Below are positions 7,850-15,285 of a DNA stretch of 50,215 bases, one piece after another (position 1 is the first letter of the stretch; each line of letters begins with the position of its first letter). Origin of the DNA: Magnetovibrio sp. GTDB taxonomy: Bacteria; Pseudomonadota; Alphaproteobacteria; Rhodospirillales; Magnetovibrionaceae. Below the pieces are notes generated by a model. The model did no database searches. It was not told the DNA's origin and worked only from the letters and a program-made list of their open reading frames with translations. Position numbers and translations under genes: made by a program. The stretch spans positions 1 to 50,215 of the forward strand of contig JANQJR010000056.1 of the NCBI GenBank assembly GCA_028281525.1, written 5' to 3'.

Positions 7850-7992
7850 GTCTTAAAAATTCTTGAGCTATCAATGAACTATTGCAGGCGCGCAAAGTGC
7901 GCTATGATTTCTTTCAGAGCTTGTGCATGAAGCTCTCATATCTCTCATAAGAGGATTCTCTCACGTACGCCTTCGTAATGGGAAGCACGCAC

Positions 7993-8346
7993 ATGAACGA
8001 AGATTATGGTGACGACTATAAAAAGATGATGAACCAAAAGCGGTTCCTGAATGACATCGAACAGGGAATCCGCATCGCAAACCGGGAAATCATTCACGCG
8101 AAACTACCAGCGCTGAATAAGGATACGGTGCTCGCGTTCGCCGTGGCCATCGCCCGGTTGCGTGCGCGCTATCTGCAAGCGGCCTTCCGTGCAGCGGAAA
8201 CCGATCGAGGCGAACCTCTGGACCAAAGCGAGGTCAACCAACTGCGCACGCATCGCGAATCATATGAAGAAACGAAAGCCGCTTTCGAAGCACTGCGCTA
8301 CGCCATCGAACAAGGCTATGTGGATGTCGAAGTCGACAAAGAGTAA
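7993..8346 (+). CDS. Uncharacterised small helical protein
   Basis: 117 residues; I do not recognise the family. The sequence is soluble, strongly charged and mostly helical: KMMNQKRFLNDIEQGIRIA, then IIHAKLPALNKDTVLAFAVAIARLRARYLQAAF, and then YEETKAAFEALRYAIEQGYVDV. It has no cysteine pairs, signal peptide or membrane segment. Two in-frame ATGs exist, at 7978 and 7993; the second is preferred because GGGAAG lies ten bases before it. The gene stands alone. The CRP-type box at 7834-7849 lies on its upstream side and could control it together with the divergent small RNA. Confidence 0.6.
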   Translation: MNEDYGDDYKKMMNQKRFLNDIEQGIRIANREIIHAKLPALNKDTVLAFAVAIARLRARYLQAAFRAAETDRGEPLDQSEVNQLRTHRESYEETKAAFEALRYAIEQGYVDVEVDKE

Positions 8347-8499
8347 TGCTCCGCATCACCCATTTCGGCAAAAAGGCTCTCTGCACTGAGGGCCGTGTTG
8401 TCGCGCTGCTCATATCGAAATGGCAACAAACCATCCTCATACGCAGTTAAGCTTCAATTTGATCAAGATTTGGTGATTGGATTTGGGGCCGCCAATCTC

Positions 8500-8625
8500 C
8501 ATATGTAGAGACAACCACCCGTTCTTGGCTCAACTCCTCCTTCCCCCCACATCACCACTGGGCCGGAGCGGGTGGATAACGACACAGAAAACTGCCCCGT
8601 AGCCATCCGGTTACGGGGTGTTTTT
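8500..8625 (+). ncRNA. Possible C-rich small RNA ending at the 8594 terminator
   Basis: Upstream of an isolated terminator there is no open frame, but there is an unpaired-looking CAACTCCTCCTTCCCCCCAC stretch, the composition typical of anti-Shine-Dalgarno small RNAs. The 5' end is a guess. The alternative is the long 3' untranslated region of the gene ending at 8346. Confidence 0.35.
8594..8625 (+). terminator. Rho-independent terminator
   Basis: CCCCGTA pairs with TACGGGG around a nine-base centre, followed by TGTTTTTA. It is 250 bases from the nearest upstream stop codon. Confidence 0.8.
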
Positions 8626-8736
8626 ATACGCTTCCAACGCGAAAACCGGGCCTAGTAGACAGCCGTCAACAGAGGCCAAACCGTTGTTGCGGCAAAGCTT
8701 CGCGAAATAGTGCGGCGAAATGTTTGGAGCTTGGGC

Positions 8737-9012
8737 TTAAGACGCCACGGTTCGGCCGGCTTGCGTCAATTTGCAGACGATCCAGTCCGGTTTCAGGGGG
8801 TTGGAAAACCACGGTTCCGCCCAGCCCTTATCGATACAACTGCGCACCGTGCGCTCGCAGACCTGCTGGCCTTCTTCGTCGAACAAGGGCAATTTGCCGC
8901 CCGGCTGGTTCAAGCCGCGACGCAGCCAGGCGCGTTGCGCCTGGGACGGGGCATGTCCACCCTTGGCGGGCGAACTGCTGTCGTTTGCGGCGGTGTCCGT
9001 TTGCGCGGCCAT
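8737..9012 (-). CDS. Conserved hypothetical protein of 91 residues
   Basis: I cannot assign a function. After a polar N-terminal tail the compact part reads AQRAWLRRGLNQPGGKLPLF, then DEEGQQVCERTVRSCIDKGWAEPWFSNP and KPDWIVCKLTQAGR. The arrangement of a basic helix, a turn and a final DWxVCKLTxAGR strand resembles a small winged-helix-like protein with a closing ...LTxxGR motif, as in MarR-like or DUF2087-like wings, but this is only a resemblance. It is divergent from cutA with about 87 bases between the starts. Coding is supported by clear codon bias and by the compact conserved-looking core. Confidence 0.65.
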   Translation of the reverse strand: MAAQTDTAANDSSSPAKGGHAPSQAQRAWLRRGLNQPGGKLPLFDEEGQQVCERTVRSCIDKGWAEPWFSNPLKPDWIVCKLTQAGRTVAS

Positions 9013-9099
9013 GGGGCGTTCCTAACGGTGATCGACGATGGCGGGCATGTTACGTTAGATATTGGGTGTTTCACAACTCTTGCAACCTGGGGATAACTC

Positions 9100-9450
9100 A
9101 TGAACCCTGATCTTAACAACGGTGCGTTACAGGTTGTCTACGTCACCGCGGAAAGCCGCGACGAGGCCTTGCGCCTCGCAAAAGCACTGGTTTCGGAACG
9201 TTTGGCGGCGTGCGCCAACGTCATCGACCACATGCAATCGGTCTATTGGTGGGAAGGGGCGCTCCAGGAAGACGACGAAGCGATCTTGATCTTAAAAACC
9301 CGCCGCGCGTTGGTGGAGCCCTTGGTGCAACGCATTCGCAACCTGCACAGTTACGATTGCCCCTGCGTTGCCGCCTTGCCCATCGAAGGCGGCAATCCCG
9401 ACTATCTGAGCTGGATCATGAACGAAACCTCAAACGGGACCGTGCCCTAG
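9100..9450 (+). CDS. cutA: Divalent-cation tolerance protein CutA
   Basis: 116-residue trimeric CutA1 protein, cytoplasmic, linked to copper tolerance in enterobacteria and of uncertain function elsewhere. It has the family pattern VYVTAESRDEALRLAKALV, RLAACANVI, SVYWWEGALQEDDEAILILKT and HSYDCPCVAALPIEGGNPDYLSWI. The conserved metal-side His/Tyr/Pro motif is present, with cysteines on both sides of the proline. Its TAG stop codon begins exactly at the left target dinucleotide of the MITE-like element at 9448-9716, so the insertion changed the stop codon from TAA to TAG but left the protein intact. Confidence 0.94.
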   Translation: MNPDLNNGALQVVYVTAESRDEALRLAKALVSERLAACANVIDHMQSVYWWEGALQEDDEAILILKTRRALVEPLVQRIRNLHSYDCPCVAALPIEGGNPDYLSWIMNETSNGTVP

Positions 9451-9716
9451 GTCACCGCCCCATAAATGGCATGGAAATGGTATGAGCGCATGTGTTTGCC
9501 TGCGAGGCGCAAGGACGTAGGAAACTTGGTTGGTTTTCAAATCCTTGCAACGCAGCAGGCGGACAGATGCGCTATATCCTTCGGACGCTGAAACGACTTT
9601 GATCCGCGGTGTCCAAAGCCCTTGGACGGGGAACCGGCCCCGCCCTGCGGGCTTTTCCGCGCGGTTCTGGGCGGTTTGAGCGCCATTTCTCATGCCATTT
9701 ATGGGGCGATGACCTA
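9448..9716. mobile_element. MITE-like element with terminal inverted repeats and TA duplication
   Basis: A 265-base element (9450-9714) bounded by TA on both sides (9448-9449 and 9715-9716). The left end reads GGTCACCGCCCCATAAATGG and the right end, on the other strand, GGTCATCGCCCCATAAATGG. The match runs about 31 bases with one substitution and one indel near the inner end. Inside is a further imperfect stem (CTGCG...GCAAGGA with TCCTTGC...CGCAG). No transposase is encoded. TA duplication and this size point to a non-autonomous relative of IS630/Tc1-type elements. The ends lie exactly at the stop codons of the two convergent neighbours. Confidence 0.75.
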
Positions 9717-10658
9717 AGGTTTGATGGACACAGTGTTGGAAATTTCGCGCGCCGCACGCGCCGCGTCTTTGTCTCTAACGTCGAAGCCACGCTGAATGGA
9801 TTGCGCCAGGGGCTTGAGCAAATCAATGTCCTTGGGTACGGGAAAGTCGCCGGCATCGATAATCCGGTGCGTGACGTCGATCAGAGATTTGCACAGATCG
9901 CCGACGTGTTCGAACCGCGTTCCGATCATACGCCGCGCGACGTCTTCCCCGACATACAACAAGCGATTTAAGGACTTCCGCGTGTCTTCATCCGGGCCGC
10001 CGAAGGCCAAACCGGGCACGATGCGGTCCACCAGCCAAGTGATTTGGTGGGCGTGGCGGTCCAGTTTTTCGAGATTGACCTTTTTGATGCACGCATCGAT
10101 CTGCGCCTGGATCTGTTGCACATCCATACGCTTTTCGCCAACGGCCTTGGCGCGCAGCACATTGGGCACTTCGATCGGGTCGATGTTCATGCCCCGGTCG
10201 TGGTCCTTGCCGGGTTTGCGCCGATCGGGTCCGATGTAGCCGCTGGTCACCACGAACGGTTTGCGCGCCCTAATCAAGCTGTTGATGCGCTGAAGGATCT
10301 GTCCCGCCGACAGAGGTTTGGTGATCATGTCGTCGGCGCCCGATTGCACAATGGCGCGCACGTCGTCAGTGGTCGGCGACCATGTTGTGGCAATCACCGG
10401 CATGAACGGATTGCTGCCGATCACGTGATGGCGCAGCTCGTAAACGAACTTGTTCAAATCACCGTCCTTCAGCTTCGTGTCGGCGATGAGCAGATCGGGC
10501 ATCCCGATGCGAAACTTGGAATCGATGTCGGCCATGCCCGTACCCAATGTGACATGGCGAAAGCCATTGTCGATCAACACATTGCGAATCGCATTGCGGA
10601 CCGAGCGTTCCGGATCGATAAGCAGGATATCGATCTGGTCAAAAACGTATTTATCCAT
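9714..10658 (-). CDS. Orphan response regulator with an uncharacterised helical C-terminus
   Basis: 314 residues. Residues 1-125 form a CheY-like receiver: acidic pair near the N-terminus (ILLIDPE), phospho-acceptor Asp60 in DLLIADTKLKDGD, the switch Thr in IATTWSP, and Lys in ITKPLSAGQIL. A GYIGPDRRKPG motif follows, seen in many alphaproteobacterial single-domain regulators, and then about 170 residues of predicted helices (MDVQQIQAQIDACIKKVN, ITWLVDRIVP, LAQSIQRGF) with no DNA-binding or enzymatic motif. No histidine kinase is adjacent. The output is therefore unknown; protein-protein signalling is the simplest guess. Its TAG stop lies on the right edge of the MITE-like element. Confidence 0.8.
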   Translation of the reverse strand: MDKYVFDQIDILLIDPERSVRNAIRNVLIDNGFRHVTLGTGMADIDSKFRIGMPDLLIADTKLKDGDLNKFVYELRHHVIGSNPFMPVIATTWSPTTDDVRAIVQSGADDMITKPLSAGQILQRINSLIRARKPFVVTSGYIGPDRRKPGKDHDRGMNIDPIEVPNVLRAKAVGEKRMDVQQIQAQIDACIKKVNLEKLDRHAHQITWLVDRIVPGLAFGGPDEDTRKSLNRLLYVGEDVARRMIGTRFEHVGDLCKSLIDVTHRIIDAGDFPVPKDIDLLKPLAQSIQRGFDVRDKDAARAAREISNTVSIKP

Positions 10659-10861
10659 GAGAGCCCATTTGCATGTTTCTTATTTATGCGAACATTATTA
10701 TCGCAACGTTGTTATCATTATATGTGGCTTCCCTGGACGACCCCAAACGCTTGGTGCGTCCAGGTTTTCATCCTTAATCCCTCATTGAAGTATTCTAAAA
10801 CATGCGGTCTGGCTGCGCCAGTCCGCCAAATTGCTTAGGGTCAAACCCAAGATGCGAGATC

Positions 10862-12031
10862 CTAGGCAAATGACCGCGATACACGCACCGACGCCAACGC
10901 TTGGGCGGCGATGCCTTCCTGCCGTCCTGTAAAACCCAAGCCTTCGGTGGTGGTCGCCTTGATGGACACGCGATCCTTCTCAATGCCCAGGATTTCCGCC
11001 ACCCGCGCGGCCATGGCGTCACGGTGCGGGCCGATCTTGGGGGCTTCGCAGATCAGCGTAACATCGACGTTCACGATTTCACCGCCCCGATCCCGGACCA
11101 AGGCTGCGGCATGGCGTACGAACCTGTCTGACGCCACGCCTTTCCATTGCGGATCCGTTGGCGGGAAGTGTTGGCCGATATCGCCTGCGCCGATGGCGCC
11201 CAACAATGCATCCGTCAAGGCATGCAGCCCGACATCGGCGTCCGAATGCCCGGCCAAACCTTGCTGGTGCGCAATCTTCACCCCGCACAGGGTGACGTGA
11301 TCGTTGTCATGGGATTCGCCAAACCGGTGCACGTCATAGCCCTGGGCGGTGCGTGTTTCCAGATTCGCGGACAAAAGCCTCTCGGCGCGCATCAAATCGT
11401 CTCCGGTGGTGATCTTGAAGTTGTCTTCCGACCCGGCGGTCAGTGCCACGCTCAAACCCAAACGTTCCAGCAGTTGCGCATCGTCGGTCAGCTCTTCGCC
11501 GGACAATTGCCGATGCACGTCGAGAATATCGGCGAACCGAAACCCCTGGGGCGTTTGCGCACGAAACAGACCGGCGCGTGAAACTGTACCCGCGATGGCG
11601 CCATCTTCGCCGCGCTTCAGTGTATCCGCAACGGGTACGGTGGGCAGGGCGCCAAGATGATCGGCCAAAGCATCCAACACGCCGTCGATGACGGCGCCGT
11701 CCACGAACGGGCGCGCGGCGTCCTGGATCAAGACGTAATCGGGGGTGAGGGGCACGAGGCTTTCCAAACCCAATCGCACGCTATCTTGGCGCACCGCACC
11801 GCCGTCCACAGGCTCCAGAACGTCCAACCCGGCAACAGCGGAGGTGTACAAATTCCGGTCATCGGGATGGATGACGCAACGCACATGATCCACGCGGGGG
11901 TGAGCCAAGAACGCCCGTACGGTGCGGGTCAAGACGGCGCGTCCACCCAACTCGGTGTATTGTTTCGGCACATCGCCGCCGAACCGCCGCCCGCGACCCG
12001 CCGCGACCACCAATGCAACCGTACCGCCCAT
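10862..12031 (-). CDS. ispDF: Bifunctional IspD/IspF isoprenoid enzyme
   Basis: Fusion of two steps of the methylerythritol phosphate pathway: MEP cytidylyltransferase (IspD) and MECDP synthase (IspF). Residues 1 to about 225 are IspD, with the nucleotide-binding loop [19 protein letters not shown] and the late IQDAARPFV. Residues about 230-389 are IspF, with the zinc ligands in GYDVHRFG and [19 protein letters not shown] and the closing [19 protein letters not shown]. Both active sites look complete. The fusion is typical of alphaproteobacteria. ATG at 12031, divergent from the YpjD-type gene. Confidence 0.97.
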   Translation of the reverse strand: MGGTVALVVAAGRGRRFGGDVPKQYTELGGRAVLTRTVRAFLAHPRVDHVRCVIHPDDRNLYTSAVAGLDVLEPVDGGAVRQDSVRLGLESLVPLTPDYVLIQDAARPFVDGAVIDGVLDALADHLGALPTVPVADTLKRGEDGAIAGTVSRAGLFRAQTPQGFRFADILDVHRQLSGEELTDDAQLLERLGLSVALTAGSEDNFKITTGDDLMRAERLLSANLETRTAQGYDVHRFGESHDNDHVTLCGVKIAHQQGLAGHSDADVGLHALTDALLGAIGAGDIGQHFPPTDPQWKGVASDRFVRHAAALVRDRGGEIVNVDVTLICEAPKIGPHRDAMAARVAEILGIEKDRVSIKATTTEGLGFTGRQEGIAAQALASVRVSRSFA

Positions 12032-12144
12032 CTACCTTCGAAGCCCCCAAAACCTTTGCGTCCAAGTGCTTAAGCTAGCACTTGGTGTATTTTTTCCAAA
12101 CCATTTCGCTTGCATCCAAGGCCCTTTGGCGCAAACAATGCGCC

Positions 12145-12948
12145 ATGTCTCAAAACGCGCTCTACAGCATCATCGCCATTTTCTCTCTATTGCCGGCGGC
12201 CTTGGTCACGCACCGCAAGGACGCCGCCTTGGATCACGCCCATTGGGCGGCGCTCATTCTCGGCGTCATGGGCAGCGGCGTGTGGGCCTTGGCCCAGGCG
12301 TCCGGGGCCTGGAGCGCGGGACTCGCTCCGGCGCTTTGGATCACCGTCGCGGTGACCATGGCGTTGTTCGCCATGCTGTCCTGGTCGGTTCAAGAGGCTT
12401 GGCGCCTGACGGCATTGGTCGTGCCTTACATGATGCTGATCGGCATGTTCGGGCTGCACGCTCCCCAGGGCGCCACTGAGGCGGCAGCGACAGCCAAGCA
12501 TACGGATGCTTGGCTGATCGTGCACATTGGTGTGTCGGTGGTGACCTATGGACTGGTGACCATCGCCGCCGTCGCCGCGCTCTCGGCGTTTTTGCAGGAA
12601 CGCGCGCTTAAAATCAAAAAACCCACCAAGCTCACCCACAAGCTGCCCTCGGTCACGGATTGCGAATTCATCACCGTGCGCCTGCTCGGTTGGGGGGGAG
12701 GGATTTTGGGCCTCGGCCTCGTCAGCGGCATGGCGGCGGAATTTCATCGCAGCGGCCAACTCTTGGTCCTGGATCACAAGACGGTTTTGAGTTTCCTCGC
12801 CTTTTTCGTGATTGGCGCGTTGTTGTACGCCCATCACACCACCGGCATGCGCGGGCGCATGGCGGCGCGCATCGTGCTGTTGGCTTATCTGCTTTTGAGC
12901 CTGGGGTACCTGGGCGTCAAGCTCGTCACCGACGTGTTTTTGGCTTAA
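12145..12948 (+). CDS. YpjD/CcsA-type cytochrome c assembly membrane protein
   Basis: 267-residue multi-pass membrane protein with about eight hydrophobic segments. It belongs to the CcsA/CcmC-like cytochrome c assembly superfamily, nearest to E. coli YpjD (similar length). Histidines that could bind haem are present in IVHIGVSVVTYGLVTIAAV and in the late HHTTG. The classical WWD tryptophan motif of CcmC is not present, as in YpjD. The frame opens at 12082, but the ATG at 12145 (MSQNALYSIIAIF) gives a normal first membrane segment. The substrate and partner are unknown in the family. It precedes the nitrogen operon by 111 bases. Confidence 0.85.
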   Translation: MSQNALYSIIAIFSLLPAALVTHRKDAALDHAHWAALILGVMGSGVWALAQASGAWSAGLAPALWITVAVTMALFAMLSWSVQEAWRLTALVVPYMMLIGMFGLHAPQGATEAAATAKHTDAWLIVHIGVSVVTYGLVTIAAVAALSAFLQERALKIKKPTKLTHKLPSVTDCEFITVRLLGWGGGILGLGLVSGMAAEFHRSGQLLVLDHKTVLSFLAFFVIGALLYAHHTTGMRGRMAARIVLLAYLLLSLGYLGVKLVTDVFLA

Positions 12949-13012
12949 ATCCGACACGATTGCTGCCTGCGCGGGCACCCGCCCCAGCATTCCCTTGCGT
13001 TTTGTGCGAATT

Positions 13013-13029
13013 TGCACAATAAATGTGCA
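13013..13029 (+). promoter_or_regulatory. Probable NtrC-binding site ahead of dusB-ntrBC
   Basis: TGCACAATAAATGTGCA fits the enterobacterial NtrC site TGCAC-N7-GTGCA exactly. A second overlapping inverted repeat TTGTGC-N6-GCACAA covers 13002-13019. The site ends 30 bases before the dusB start codon, a position suited to autoregulation, most likely repression, by the NtrC encoded downstream. Confidence 0.6.
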
Positions 13030-13059
13030 TCTCGTGCGCGGATGTGACCCCAAGCCCCC

Positions 13060-14079
13060 ATGACAAACACCATGAGCTACACCATTGGCCCCGTCGAATT
13101 GTCGAGCAACGTCATGCTGGCCCCCATGGCCGGCGTGACCGACATGCCGTTTCGCCGGCTGGTCAAATCCTTCGGGGTCGGCTTGGTGGTTTCCGAAATG
13201 ATCGCCTCCAAGGCGATGATCTACGCCAACAAGAAGACGCTGCGGATGTCCAGCGCGTGTGGCGATGAATACCCCATGTCGGTGCAATTGGCCGGAACCA
13301 ACCCTGAAGACGTCGCGGAAGCGGCCAAGCTGAATGAAGACCGGGGCGCCGCCATCATCGACCTCAACATGGGCTGCCCCGCGAAAAAGGTGGTGAACCA
13401 TTATTCCGGCTCGGCCTTGATGAAGGATGAAATCTTGGCCGGCAGGATCATGGAAGCCGCCGTCAAGGCCGTGGACCTGCCTGTGACGCTGAAAATGCGC
13501 ACCGGTTGGGACGACGCCAACCGCAATGCGCCGAAACTGGCGCGCATCGCTGAAGCGTGCGGCATCCAATCCCTGGTGGTGCACGGGCGCACCCGCATGC
13601 AAATGTATAAGGGGCACGCCGACTGGGACTTCATCGGCGCGGTCAAGGACGCGGTCAAGATCCCCGTCACCGGCAACGGCGATGTGAACACCTTGGACGA
13701 CGCGGCGCGGATGTTTGAACGCTCCGGCGCGGACGGGGTGATGATCGGGCGCGGCACCTACGGGCGGCCCTGGTTCCCGCACCAGGTGGAGCATTTCCTC
13801 AAGACCGGAGAACGCTTGGCCGACCCCAGCCTGGAAGAGCAGATGCACATCATCTTGCGCCACTTCGAGGCCATGTTGAGCCATTACGGCACGGACCTTG
13901 GCGTGCGCAACATGCGCAAGCATTTGGGCTGGTATTCCAAAGGCCTGCCCAATTCGGCGGAATTCCGCGCCGAAGTGTTCACTTGCGCCGAGCCGGAGCG
14001 GGTGACGGACATGATCCGCGTGTTTTTCGATCCCCTGATTGAGCGCGGCGTGCAAACAGACCGCGTCGCAGCGGCATAG
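13060..14079 (+). CDS. dusB: tRNA-dihydrouridine synthase DusB (NifR3)
   Basis: Flavin enzyme that reduces uridine in the D-loop of tRNA. The 339-residue sequence shows the FMN-barrel motifs: [19 protein letters not shown] at the start, the catalytic cysteine in [42 protein letters not shown] and [11 protein letters not shown]. It is the first gene of the nifR3-ntrB-ntrC arrangement conserved in alphaproteobacteria, where dusB was first described as nifR3. A second ATG five codons on is possible ([12 protein letters not shown]). ntrB begins nine bases after its stop, so it is in the same transcript. Confidence 0.95.
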   Translation: MTNTMSYTIGPVELSSNVMLAPMAGVTDMPFRRLVKSFGVGLVVSEMIASKAMIYANKKTLRMSSACGDEYPMSVQLAGTNPEDVAEAAKLNEDRGAAIIDLNMGCPAKKVVNHYSGSALMKDEILAGRIMEAAVKAVDLPVTLKMRTGWDDANRNAPKLARIAEACGIQSLVVHGRTRMQMYKGHADWDFIGAVKDAVKIPVTGNGDVNTLDDAARMFERSGADGVMIGRGTYGRPWFPHQVEHFLKTGERLADPSLEEQMHIILRHFEAMLSHYGTDLGVRNMRKHLGWYSKGLPNSAEFRAEVFTCAEPERVTDMIRVFFDPLIERGVQTDRVAAA

Positions 14080-14088
14080 GGCCCGACC

Positions 14089-15237
14089 ATGGTCAGAAAC
14101 CTGTTCGCATTCCCCTCCAAGGCCGGTTCTTGTTTCGAACCGACGGCGGTGCTGAACGCGTTGGCCTCGGCGGTTCTGGTGGTGGGCGAAGATGACGGCC
14201 TGATGTACGCCAACGCCGCATCGGAACAGTTGTTCGCGCGGTCTCGCGTCAGCCTTGCGCACGCCGCCATCACCGATTTGCTGCCCAAAGACAGCCCGGT
14301 GTTCGAACTGATCCATCAAGTGCGCGGCGGCATGAGCGCGATCACCGAACACGGCCTCGCCCTGGACACGCCCAAGACCGGCAAACGGCTGGTCAATGTT
14401 CAGGCCGCGCCGATGGTCGAGGTGCCGGGCGCGGTGGTGCTGTCGTTTCAGGAACGCTCCATCGCCGATCAGATCGACCACCGCTTGACGCACCGGGACG
14501 CGACGCGTTCCATCGCCGCCATGTCCGCCATGATGGCGCACGAGGTTAAAAACCCGCTGTCGGGCATCCGCGGCGCGGCGCAACTGCTGGAAACCGGCTC
14601 CAGCCCCCAGGATCAGGAACTCACCCGCCTGATCCAGGACGAAGCCGATCGCATCAAGGCCCTGGTGGAGCGCATGGAGATTTTCTCCGAAAGCGCGCCT
14701 TTGAAGAGCGGGCCGGTCAACATCCACCAAGTGCTCGACCGGGTGCGGCGCATTGCCGAAAACGGCTTTGGCAAGCACGTGCGTTTCGTTGCCGAATACG
14801 ACCCGTCCCTGCCGCCGGTGGCGGGCAACCGCGATCAGTTGATCCAGGTCTTTTTGAACTTGATCAAAAACGCCTGCGAGGCGGTACCCCGGGACGAGGG
14901 CGTGGTGCACATGAAAACCGCCTATCAACACGGTGTGCGCTTCGCCATGCCGGGTTCTCAAAGCCGCGTGCACCTGCCGCTGTCGGTTACCATCACCGAC
15001 AATGGCCCCGGCATCGCGCCTGACATGCAAGACCACCTGTTCGATCCCTTCGTCACCACCAAGCCCAAGGGCAGCGGTCTCGGCCTTGCGTTGGTGGCCA
15101 AGATCGTCGGCGACAACGGCGGCGTGATCGATTTCAAAAGCCGGCCCGGCCGCACCGAGTTCCGCATCCTGCTGCCCATGTCCAAGGAACCCATGCCCAT
15201 GGACGATGTCGGGGGCGAACTGGGCGGAACGAATTGA
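14089..15237 (+). CDS. ntrB: Nitrogen-regulation sensor kinase NtrB
   Basis: Cytoplasmic histidine kinase/phosphatase that sets the phosphorylation of NtrC in response to the PII protein. An N-terminal PAS domain (VLVVGEDDGLMYANAASEQL) leads into the HisKA helix with His151 in MMAHEVKNPLSGIRGAAQLL. The ATPase lobe has LIKNACEAV (N box), TDNGPGI (G1) and KGSGLGLALVAKI (G2). There is no membrane segment, as expected. 382 aa is normal. It lies between dusB and ntrC. The start, ATG at 14089, follows the dusB stop by nine bases. Confidence 0.96.
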   Translation: MVRNLFAFPSKAGSCFEPTAVLNALASAVLVVGEDDGLMYANAASEQLFARSRVSLAHAAITDLLPKDSPVFELIHQVRGGMSAITEHGLALDTPKTGKRLVNVQAAPMVEVPGAVVLSFQERSIADQIDHRLTHRDATRSIAAMSAMMAHEVKNPLSGIRGAAQLLETGSSPQDQELTRLIQDEADRIKALVERMEIFSESAPLKSGPVNIHQVLDRVRRIAENGFGKHVRFVAEYDPSLPPVAGNRDQLIQVFLNLIKNACEAVPRDEGVVHMKTAYQHGVRFAMPGSQSRVHLPLSVTITDNGPGIAPDMQDHLFDPFVTTKPKGSGLGLALVAKIVGDNGGVIDFKSRPGRTEFRILLPMSKEPMPMDDVGGELGGTN

Positions 15238-15285
15238 CGGCGCCAATGACTATGCGAATTAAGAGCATTCAAGAAAGCTAAAATC

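Larger units (their letters stand above)
6994..7992. other. Long gene-free stretch with two small-RNA candidates and CRP-type boxes
   Basis: No protein gene is supported over about 1 kb. 7140-7230 and 7320-7400 are AT-rich and show nothing I can assign. 7563-7850 holds the twin minus-strand small-RNA candidates and their palindromic boxes, described separately. 7850-7992 is the leader of the small gene at 7993, with a possible -10 element TATGAT at 7903-7908. Confidence 0.7.
8347..8736. other. Gene-free stretch containing a terminator and a possible C-rich small RNA
   Basis: No protein gene is supported. The part from about 8440 to 8625 holds a C-rich segment (CTCCTCCTTCCCCCC around 8535-8550) and a strong terminator at 8594-8625, described separately. 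Nothing can be assigned to 8347-8440 or 8630-8736. Confidence 0.6.

Noticed and set aside
8455-8478. FNR-like box (TTGATCAAGATTTG)
   Set aside because: Only one half-site matches the TTGAT-N4-ATCAA consensus; too weak to claim.
9430-9693. 87-codon minus-strand frame inside the MITE-like element
   Set aside because: It runs through the inverted repeat and into cutA, with no ribosome site or recognisable protein; it is too short for a transposase.
12187-15246. A 1019-codon open frame on the minus strand opposite ypjD, dusB and ntrB
   Set aside because: It spans three conserved sense genes and their junctions, has a His/Arg/Gly/Ala-rich composition typical of the antisense frame of GC-rich genes, and shows no domain.
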